Assembly (NCBI GenBank): GCA_016218495.1
Contig: JACRDU010000136.1
Coordinates: 1-36,824 of the forward strand
Direction: 5' to 3'
Source: Elusimicrobiota bacterium
GTDB lineage: Bacteria; Elusimicrobiota; Elusimicrobia; UBA1565
DNA: 36,824 nt
In this document: positions 31,056-36,824 of the stretch, piece after piece
How the letters are laid out: each line of letters opens with the position of its first letter
How positions within the stretch are numbered: position 1 is the first letter of the stretch
The notes under the pieces: model-generated
What the model was told of the DNA's origin: nothing
Seen by the model: only the letters and a program-made list of their open reading frames with translations
The model's database searches: none
Translations under genes and position numbers: made by a program

Positions 31056-32087
31056 ATGGAACTCGCACGAATCGGGACCCGGGCCGCCGCAGCCATAGCT
31101 CTGAGCATCGCGCTCGCCGCGCAGTGTCCGGCGACGCCCACGGTCGGCCCCGCCGGGGAGCTGCTCTGCGGCCTGATGGGCTGCGTCTACGGCGCCGACG
31201 ACCGGCGCGAGCCCCATGAGGTGCGCAGCGAGCAGGTCCGCCGGTGGGCGGACTCGACGGTGGCCCTATTCGAGGCCGGCATGGTGACGGAAGACCCGGA
31301 GAGCGGGCAGGCGACGTTGACCACAAAGCCCTTCCTGGTCGCCCCTGTAGGTTTGGCCGGGCAGGTTGAGCTCTGCGCCGAGGAGCCCTACCGGGGCCAG
31401 AGCAAAGGAGCGTTCTGCTCCGGAGCTCTGGTGGGAGAGGACCTCATCCTGACCGCGGGGCATTGCGTGGAGAGCGAGGACGAGTGCCGCAACGGCGTCA
31501 AGTTCGTCTTCGGCTTTCGCGCGGAGGAGGGCGGTCAGCCTCCCGCGCAGGTCCCGGCCGGCGAGGTCTACGGCTGCTCGCGCCTGCTGGCCAGGATGGA
31601 TGTGTGGGCGGGACCCGATTACGCCCTCATCCAGCTGGACCGTCCCGTCCGCGGCCACGCGCCGCTGCGCGTGCGCCGCTCGGGAACCCCCCCCGTCGGG
31701 AGCCCTCTGACCGTGATCGGGCATCCGCTGGGCCTGCCCACGAAGATCGCGGGCGGGGCCTCCGTGCGCACGGCCGCGGAGAATGGATTTTTCGCGGCCA
31801 ACCTGGACGTCTACGGGGGCAATTCCGGGAGCCCGGTGCTCAACACCGTGACGGGCGAGGTCGAGGGAGTCGCCGTGCGGGCGATCCCGACCTTCGTCTA
31901 TGACGAAGAACGCGGCTGCGCGAAGCGGGGGAGCCGCATGGATGACTACAAGCAAGGCACGGAAGTCAGCCTGGTCGACGGGCTGAGGCCGCTCTTGCCG
32001 GCTCCCCGCCGCCCCCGGACGGGGGCAATCTCAGCGCTGGAGCTCCCTTCCGCCGGGCGGGTCTCCTTCGACGGAGGCCCGCGATGA
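31056..32087 (+). CDS. Secreted trypsin-like (S1) serine protease
   Basis: The product has 343 residues. The ATG at 31056 is preceded by GGGAGGAGCAGG and opens a signal peptide (about 1-23, AAAIALSIALAAQC). The catalytic triad is visible: His136 in LILTAGHCV, Asp188 in PDYALIQLDRP, Ser257 in YGGNSGSPV. Cys121 and Cys137 would form the usual His-loop disulfide. Upstream, a segment with YGADDRRE and ADSTVALF is a pro/first-strand region, seen in my recollection in Elusimicrobiota secreted proteases. It is longer than minimal trypsins, with a C-terminal extension of about 60 residues. It acts outside the cytoplasm; the substrate is unknown. It overlaps the next gene as ATGA. Confidence 0.88.
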   Translation: MELARIGTRAAAAIALSIALAAQCPATPTVGPAGELLCGLMGCVYGADDRREPHEVRSEQVRRWADSTVALFEAGMVTEDPESGQATLTTKPFLVAPVGLAGQVELCAEEPYRGQSKGAFCSGALVGEDLILTAGHCVESEDECRNGVKFVFGFRAEEGGQPPAQVPAGEVYGCSRLLARMDVWAGPDYALIQLDRPVRGHAPLRVRRSGTPPVGSPLTVIGHPLGLPTKIAGGASVRTAAENGFFAANLDVYGGNSGSPVLNTVTGEVEGVAVRAIPTFVYDEERGCAKRGSRMDDYKQGTEVSLVDGLRPLLPAPRRPRTGAISALELPSAGRVSFDGGPR

Positions 32088-32866
32088 GGGCCGTGTTCGC
32101 CTTGACGGCCCTGCTGGCCTCGAACGCCGTCGCCTCCGACGTTCCTCCCATCGGCGCGGAGGGCGCCCTGGACGCCGGCACCGCCGTCGCCGCGCCCCCG
32201 CTCGGCCCCGCCGATAACGCGCTTTACGAGGAGATGGCGCCGTGGGCCGACAAGCTGGTCCAGGCCGAAGGCGAGCGCGCCGCGCGCTACGACGCCTATC
32301 GGGCCTCGCCCGGGGAGGCGGCGGACCGAGGGCTGGAGGCCGCCATCCGTGGGTGCGACTACTATGCCCAGGTCTGGCGCTCCATCGTCGAACCGGCCCT
32401 GGACTTCGCCGGCTCCGACCCGAGGGTCAGCCCCATGCTGCGCGTGTTGAGCCGCCGCCTCGCTCCGCTCTCCGAACGCCTGGCCGCGCTCAAGGCCGGA
32501 CAGGCGGCGGCGGCCCGGGCGCTCAAGGACGCCCGCGACGCGGCCCGGGCGCAGGCGGCGAGGCTCTATGAGGACGACCGCAAGGCGGTGGAGGAGTTCG
32601 CCCTGACCGGAGGCGGCTTCGCCGCGGTCCAGGCCGCGGTCCCGGAAGACCGTCGGGCCTCGGAGGAGTACATGCGCTGGGTCCGCTCCGCCTTCTCCGC
32701 GACCGTCAAGTGGGCCAGGGCCGTCAAGGTGTCCGAGAGCTGGGAGGAGGAGCGCGAGCTCGTCGAAGGCGAGTACGTCAGCGGCGCGGGGCTCGTCCAG
32801 GCGCTCGTCGCCAAGAAGCTGGCCCATCCGTTCCGGGCCGGAGCCGTTGTTATCGTAAATCCATGA
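32084..32866 (+). CDS. Exported helical protein of unknown function
   Basis: The product has 260 residues, starting with ATG 32084 in an ATGA overlap with the protease stop, so cotranslation with the protease is likely. It has a signal peptide (MRAVFALTALLASNAVAS). The mature part is Ala-, Arg- and Glu-rich, mostly alpha-helical, with a coiled-coil-like central region (about 130-165), and ends in a hydrophobic strand (AGAVVIVNP). There are few cysteines and no enzymatic motif. It may be a partner or inhibitor of the adjacent protease, by context only. Confidence 0.75.
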   Translation: MRAVFALTALLASNAVASDVPPIGAEGALDAGTAVAAPPLGPADNALYEEMAPWADKLVQAEGERAARYDAYRASPGEAADRGLEAAIRGCDYYAQVWRSIVEPALDFAGSDPRVSPMLRVLSRRLAPLSERLAALKAGQAAAARALKDARDAARAQAARLYEDDRKAVEEFALTGGGFAAVQAAVPEDRRASEEYMRWVRSAFSATVKWARAVKVSESWEEERELVEGEYVSGAGLVQALVAKKLAHPFRAGAVVIVNP

Positions 32867-32891
32867 GCCGGAGTCGTAACTGGGGGGAACG

Positions 32892-34277
32892 ATGAGAATC
32901 AGATCCAAGGTCAGCGTCGTCGCATTGACGGCGCTGCTGGCCGTCCCCGCCTCGCCCCAGTTCCGCGCGGCCTCGGGAGCCGGCACCAAGGCTTTGAGCG
33001 CATTCTGCGCGCTGCCGGCGGCCGCGCCGGAGCGGCTCATCGCCGCTTCGCGGGCGATGGGCGGCCTCGCCTCCATCGCGGATTCGGCCGCGGTCCGATT
33101 CCCCGAGGTCAGCCCGGGAGCCTGGCTCCGGGATGGGGTGGGGGCGGTCGTCGCTTCGCGCGTGCAGGCCGCGGCGGCCCAGGCGCATGATTCCAAGCAG
33201 GCGAAGGCCGCGGCCAGGACGGCCGCGCTCGACGCCGTCTCCGAACTGCGCGACGCCGTCCTCGGGGCCCTGGCGGACTACGAGAAGTCCTTGCCCCAGG
33301 CCGACCGATGGGCCTCGGAGGACCCCATAGGCTGGGTCATGGCCACGAGCCGGCTCGCTACGGCGCAGCGCCGTTTCGAAGCGGTGCTCAGCGCCGATGA
33401 GCGGTTACGGTTCTCGTCCGTGCTCAAGAGGGGGCGCGCGGTGGCGAGCCGGATGCGGGCGGAGCGGACCCTCGAAGCCGCCCGACGAACTGCGCGGGGC
33501 CTAAAAGGCCCCTGGGGCAACGGTTTGACCGAGGCCGTCCTGAGCGGGGACCTAGGCGCGTTGTCCGCGCGGGCTGAACACGCCGGGCCGAGCGTTTTCC
33601 TCGGAGCCCTGGCTTCGGCCAAGGCCGTCTCGGGCCGCAGCCTCACCCCCGAGCAGGCCCGAAGGGCCGTGGACGGCGCGCAGTCGTGGGCCGTGCTCAG
33701 GCCGGCGCGCAGCCAGCTCAAGGCGCTGGCGATGGCGGCGGAGTTGGGACGCCGGGAACCCTCGGCGGCCGAGCCCGCAGCCCGCATCCTGCGCATCGCC
33801 ATCAAGTACGATGATGAATTCGATGCCGGCAGCGCCTACACGTACGCCCGTCGGCTGCTGCGCTCCGTGACGGCCGTGCGCAGAGGGCACCGGGCCGAGG
33901 AAGACCTCATCATCCGGAGATTCCTGGCCCACGCCGCTGGCCTTTTGGCGGCTTCGCTCGGCTTCCTCCTGGGTTCTCCACTCCTGGTCTGGGCGGGGAT
34001 TCTCTCGGCGTTCATCTCAACGGCCGGCATCTTCTTCGGCTTTGACCATCCCTTCGGACGCGCGCGCCAGGGACTGTCATCGCTGGCCGCCGCTGCCGCA
34101 GTTCGTCTGAAGGACATCGGGTACGGGCATTTCCTCTTCGGCACGGCGCTGACATTCCTCGCCTCCGTCCTGGTAGCGACGCTGGCCTGTCACGTGCAAG
34201 GCGCGTTGCTTGCCTGGATCGGAGTCTCCGGACTGTTCGGGATGGTCCTATGGGCGGCACGGCCCGGGAGGGGATGA
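32892..34277 (+). CDS. Exported or membrane helical protein with C-terminal TM helices, unknown function
   Basis: The product has 461 residues. ATG 32892 follows GGGGGAAC. The N-terminus is a signal peptide or anchor (KVSVVALTALLAVPASPQ). Residues 30-335 are Ala/Arg-rich helices without a recognised domain. The C-terminal 120 residues contain four hydrophobic segments: LAASLGFLLGSPLLVWAGIL, a second directly after it, FLFGTALTFLASVLVATLAC, and LLAWIGVSGLFGMVLWAA. It is therefore probably an inner-membrane protein with a large soluble region. It follows the previous gene by 25 bases, completing a three-gene run with the protease. Confidence 0.72.
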   Translation: MRIRSKVSVVALTALLAVPASPQFRAASGAGTKALSAFCALPAAAPERLIAASRAMGGLASIADSAAVRFPEVSPGAWLRDGVGAVVASRVQAAAAQAHDSKQAKAAARTAALDAVSELRDAVLGALADYEKSLPQADRWASEDPIGWVMATSRLATAQRRFEAVLSADERLRFSSVLKRGRAVASRMRAERTLEAARRTARGLKGPWGNGLTEAVLSGDLGALSARAEHAGPSVFLGALASAKAVSGRSLTPEQARRAVDGAQSWAVLRPARSQLKALAMAAELGRREPSAAEPAARILRIAIKYDDEFDAGSAYTYARRLLRSVTAVRRGHRAEEDLIIRRFLAHAAGLLAASLGFLLGSPLLVWAGILSAFISTAGIFFGFDHPFGRARQGLSSLAAAAAVRLKDIGYGHFLFGTALTFLASVLVATLACHVQGALLAWIGVSGLFGMVLWAARPGRG

Positions 34278-34489
34278 TGAGGAACGCCGCGCGCTCACAG
34301 GACCGGTGAGGGAACATGCGGATATACAACCCTTCCCGCATAGGCCGATTGCCGCCCCAAGACTTCCCGGGCGCTCCGCGTTGTGGGAGGGAGGCGGTGC
34401 TATCTTGGCGTTTGAAGTGGGCCGGACTGGGGCGGCTGAGGACGTCCAGAGCAGATTTGGGAATGAAACTAGTCGGATGGAGGCAGGGA

Positions 34490-35266
34490 ATGGCTAAGAG
34501 AAGGATGGCCTCACTTCCCGTCGCCGCGGCGCTGGTCATGGGATCGGCCGTGTGTTTGGCGGGAGCGCAGGTGCTGGAGCAGGCGGCGACGGAGGCGCTC
34601 AGCAAGGATGGGGCCATCATGGTCCAGACATCCCAGTTGAATCAGAACCTGGCGGAAAGTGCCGCCAAGGCTCGCGAGGCAACCGAGCGCGCAGAGCGTG
34701 AGCGGCGGGGGGGCGGGCACGGAGACCAAGGCCGGGACCACGACCGGGACCGCGACCACGGCCGGGACCGCGACCGGGACCGCGACCACGGCCGGGACCG
34801 CGACCGGGACCACGGCCGGGACCACGGCCGGGACCACAACCACGACCGTGACCACGGCCGGGACCGCGGCCGCGATGACGGCCGCTGGGAGCGCGACGGC
34901 CTGAGCGGCAACGACTGCTGGGCCCGCTTCTACGACCGCAACGACAACGGGCTCGGCGAGCTCTTCGGCGCCTGCAGCCTGGACTTCAAGGCGGAGGTCG
35001 CGCCCTTCACTCGTCCCTATCTGCGCGTTTGGGCCGAAGGCGACGGCAATCGGCGCGAGCTCTGGTCCGGAACCCTGGACTATCATGGTTCCCCGCGCTT
35101 CTGGGACGACAACCGCGACGGGCGCGGAACGGTCCAAGGACGCGTGCGCTTCGACTTCGAGCGCTGGCGCGGCGAGAGGTGGGATGCGGACGTGAGCGTC
35201 TATGCCGAGGCGGGCGGCGTCCGCCGGAGGATATGGCAGGGAGAGGCGCGGTCCGGCCGGCACTGA
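34490..35266 (+). CDS. Exported protein with an Arg-Asp-His-rich repeat and C-terminal beta domain
   Basis: The product has 258 residues. I chose ATG 34490 because GGAGGCAGGG lies directly upstream and it opens a signal peptide (MAKRRMASLPVAAALVMGSA, cleavage near AGAQ). An upstream extension of the frame to 34316 looks non-coding. Residues 27-75 are helical. Residues 81-130 are a low-complexity repeat of RD, HGRD and DRDRDHGRD units, strongly zwitterionic. Residues 140-258 form a Trp-rich beta domain with two Cys (NDCWARFYDRNDNG; GACSLDFKAEV). Metal binding by the His/Asp repeat is possible but not established. I do not recognise the family. Confidence 0.78.
   Translation: MAKRRMASLPVAAALVMGSAVCLAGAQVLEQAATEALSKDGAIMVQTSQLNQNLAESAAKAREATERAERERRGGGHGDQGRDHDRDRDHGRDRDRDRDHGRDRDRDHGRDHGRDHNHDRDHGRDRGRDDGRWERDGLSGNDCWARFYDRNDNGLGELFGACSLDFKAEVAPFTRPYLRVWAEGDGNRRELWSGTLDYHGSPRFWDDNRDGRGTVQGRVRFDFERWRGERWDADVSVYAEAGGVRRRIWQGEARSGRH
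34730..34879 (+). repeat. Hexanucleotide-based tandem repeat encoding RD/HGRD units
   Basis: About 150 bases built from GGGACC, GCGACC and CACGGCC units, with near-identical blocks such as CGGGACCGCGACCACGGC repeated. It encodes residues 81-130 of the 34490 gene. The units are short and in-frame (multiples of three or six), so length changes would not break the reading frame. Confidence 0.8.
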
Positions 35267-35294
35267 CGGCCGGACTGTAGGGAACGGCCGCTAT

Positions 35295-35336
35295 GACGTC
35301 CTGGGGCGCCGGCCGCGAGCCGGCGTCCCAGGCGTC
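35295..35336. terminator. Strong hairpin between convergent genes, possible bidirectional terminator
   Basis: CTGGGGCGCCGGC (35301-35313) pairs with GCCGGCGTCCCAG (35319-35331) over 13 positions, with one G-T wobble and a 5-base loop. The stem continues outward by one more pair and, after a one-base bulge, four more pairs (35295-35298 with 35333-35336). It lies between the plus-strand gene ending at 35266 and the minus-strand uridine kinase ending at 35372. It has no T-tract, so intrinsic termination is not certain. Confidence 0.5.
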
Positions 35337-35371
35337 CGGTCGGCCAGGAGCAGTTGCGCAAGATCCCTTAG

Positions 35372-36007
35372 CTAGCGCAGGTGGTCGCGCACGATGCGCA
35401 CCAGGCCTTCGGTGGCCTTCTCCGGGATCTCCTCGCCTTCCCAGTTGATCGAGAAGTGGGCGTTCCGGTGGGTGGGCTTCACGAAGGTCTCGTACATCGG
35501 CAGCACCGTGGTGATGATCTGGTGCTTGGCGCCGTCGACGTCGCGGCCGCGTTCGGAGATGTCGCGCGCCATGCGGCGCAGCACGGCTGTCGCGATGCCG
35601 GTCGACACGAAGACCTTGTAGTCGTAGAGGGACAGCAGGGCCTCCGGGTAGAGCGCATAGAGGCCCTCGACCACAATCAGACGCCGCGGCGGGAAATCCG
35701 TCGTCTTGGCCTTGCGGGTGTGCGTCTTGAAGTCGTAGACCGGCTGCTTGATGCGCCGTCCGGCCAACAGCGCCCGGACGTGCGAGACCGCCAGGTCGAT
35801 CTCCAAGGCGTCGGGGTGGTCGAAGTTGTAGGCCGCGCGCTGACCGATGGGGAGGTGGGCCAGCGGCCGGTAGTAGTGGTCGAGGGAGAAAATCACCCCT
35901 TCGATGCCGGCGCGCGACCCCGCCTCGATGACCTTGCGCGCGAAGGTGGTCTTTCCCGAGCCGGAGCCTCCGGCGATGCCGATCAAGAACGGCCGCTTGG
36001 GCGTCAC
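35372..36007 (-). CDS. udk: Uridine kinase
   Basis: The product has 211 residues, the normal length for the enzyme. It phosphorylates uridine and cytidine in pyrimidine salvage, in the cytoplasm. Motifs: Walker A GIAGGSGSGKTTFA (residues 9-22), the nucleoside-binding SLDHYYRPL, YNFDHPDALEID, the KQPVYDFKTHTR segment, IVVEGLYAL (Walker B-like) and the lid region RRMARDISERGRD. All expected residues are present. It starts with GTG at 36007 and lies 15 bases after the upstream minus-strand gene, with which it probably forms an operon. The family relative phosphoribulokinase is less likely given the length and motifs. Confidence 0.9.
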   Translation of the reverse strand: MTPKRPFLIGIAGGSGSGKTTFARKVIEAGSRAGIEGVIFSLDHYYRPLAHLPIGQRAAYNFDHPDALEIDLAVSHVRALLAGRRIKQPVYDFKTHTRKAKTTDFPPRRLIVVEGLYALYPEALLSLYDYKVFVSTGIATAVLRRMARDISERGRDVDGAKHQIITTVLPMYETFVKPTHRNAHFSINWEGEEIPEKATEGLVRIVRDHLR

Positions 36008-36022
36008 CGGCCTATGATAGCA

Positions 36023-36824
36023 CTAGGGGCGCGAGGCGAGGTAGGCGCGCATCTCGGCCTCGAGTTCCCGGGACAGGGGTCCGCGCGCCTTCTCGATTCG
36101 ACGGATCATGTCGCCGGCGTCGCGGCCGGACGGCCGCGAGAACGGGTAGCGCGTCTCGTAGACGTCGCTCTGCCAGGGCAGGATGAGCGCGGCCCGGCGG
36201 CGCGGGTCCTGCCCCAGGGCCGTCAGGTTCCCCGGCTTCTGGGCGGCGGTCAGGTCGAAGACGGCCAACGGCGTGATGAGGAAGCTCCCCGGCTCCTTGC
36301 GGTCGACTACCTTGAGGAACACATGGAGGACAGGTTCGCCGGGGCCGTCGAGGCGCCCCGGCTCGAGCACGACGTCTATATTGGGATGGCCCGGGAAGCG
36401 CCGGCGCAGGTCATCGCGCAGGGCCTCGCGGGCCGCCAGGGACACCGGCCCGCAGGCGGCGAAGCTGTCGGGCTTGTCGTGGTCCATGCCGAACTTGGCG
36501 ATGGTGAGGCGCTCCAGGCCGGGAGCGACGTCGCCGAGGTAGGACGCGACGCTCTGCGGCGTGGCCGGGCCGTAGACCGACGTGCGCGCGGCGTGCTTGC
36601 GGCCCTCCATGGCGGCCAGGATGCGCTCCGCGCCGTCGTTGAAGTCCTCGTCGCTCATCGAGCCGATCTGGGAGGGGGACAGGCCGCCCATGACGGTCTC
36701 TACGGCGGCGGAGAGCTCCTTGAGGTCGACGGCGGTCTTGCCGTCGGCGGCGGCCGTCGCCGCGGGGTCGGCCGAGGCGCGCTCCGGCGCCGCCTGCGCC
36801 GCGGGGGGCGGCAGGCGCTGGGCC
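36023..36824 (-). CDS. Unknown protein, C-terminal part (5' end outside the window)
   Basis: The frame is open from the right edge to the TAG at 36023-36025, giving at least 266 residues. An internal ATG at 36691 exists, but the in-frame sequence upstream of it is a Pro/Ala-rich linker (QRLPPPAAQAAPERASADPA) followed by a helix (DLKELSAAVETV) that continues into it, so the true start is probably outside. The rest contains a DDLRRRFPGHPNIDVVLEPG segment, a VLHVFLKVVD strand and an RYPFSRPSGRDAGDMI segment. I do not recognise a family. It is the gene upstream of uridine kinase, 15 bases apart. Confidence 0.65.
   Translation of the reverse strand, partial: AQRLPPPAAQAAPERASADPAATAAADGKTAVDLKELSAAVETVMGGLSPSQIGSMSDEDFNDGAERILAAMEGRKHAARTSVYGPATPQSVASYLGDVAPGLERLTIAKFGMDHDKPDSFAACGPVSLAAREALRDDLRRRFPGHPNIDVVLEPGRLDGPGEPVLHVFLKVVDRKEPGSFLITPLAVFDLTAAQKPGNLTALGQDPRRRAALILPWQSDVYETRYPFSRPSGRDAGDMIRRIEKARGPLSRELEAEMRAYLASRP

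Noticed and set aside
30820-31098. A 92-residue plus-strand frame upstream of the protease
   Set aside because: No ribosome-binding site, low-complexity Pro/Gly/Ala content, and it overlaps the start of the protease out of phase.
34730-34879. CRISPR-like array
   Set aside because: The units are 6-18 bases with no unique spacers, and the tract is translated in frame as an RD-rich repeat.
1-36824. tRNA, rRNA or riboswitch genes
   Set aside because: I scanned for tRNA-like T-arm sequences and rRNA signatures and saw none; this was by eye and a covariance search would be needed to exclude small RNAs.

Overview
The window is a high-GC bacterial chromosome segment rich in secreted and envelope proteins. 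Several features point to Elusimicrobiota or a close relative such as Omnitrophota. These are a short ELTTYYPSP-type motif in a membrane-anchored protein, trypsin-like secreted proteases, a PorV/PorQ-type outer-membrane protein and a giant FG-GAP/Fn3 surface protein with a C-terminal FlgD/T9SS-like sorting domain. This placement is inference; no rRNA or tRNA gene is present to test it.

Layout. (a) 1-563: the 3' end of an IS1182-like transposase and a short PDZ reading frame, probably truncated. (b) 756-5042: two paralogous secreted proteins, facing each other (756-1376 minus, 4404-5042 plus), enclose a short plus-strand run: a prepilin-like protein, a glycine-rich anchored protein and an M20 amidohydrolase. 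(c) 5082-28032: one plus-strand operon of about 23 kb behind a good promoter-like site. It encodes a giant surface protein of about 5,060 residues, a PorV-like outer-membrane protein, a FliF-FliG-like fusion, MotA, MotB, a coiled-coil protein and a membrane histidine kinase. Most junctions overlap by 1-4 bases. (d) 28029-30661: a response regulator fused to a metallo-beta-lactamase domain (tail-to-tail with the kinase), a two-GYF-like-domain membrane protein and a stand-alone receiver protein. (e) 31056-35266: a secreted trypsin-like protease and three exported proteins of unknown function. (f) 35372-36824, minus strand: uridine kinase and the C-terminal part of an unknown protein that runs off the window.

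The most interesting content is region (c). The fusion protein has a signal peptide, a periplasmic FliF C-terminal-like segment, one transmembrane helix and a FliG-like cytoplasmic domain. It is followed directly by a MotA/MotB stator pair, and there are no other flagellar genes in the window. I infer a minimal rotor-stator machine, genetically coupled to a giant Ca-binding surface adhesin and its presumed outer-membrane exporter. That gene set would suit gliding, surface motility or predatory attachment.

Both the giant gene and the kinase gene are interrupted by a frameshift exactly at a run of ten G residues. These are the two longest homopolymers I saw. They could be sequencing errors, or real phase-variable contingency tracts controlling the adhesin and the sensor.
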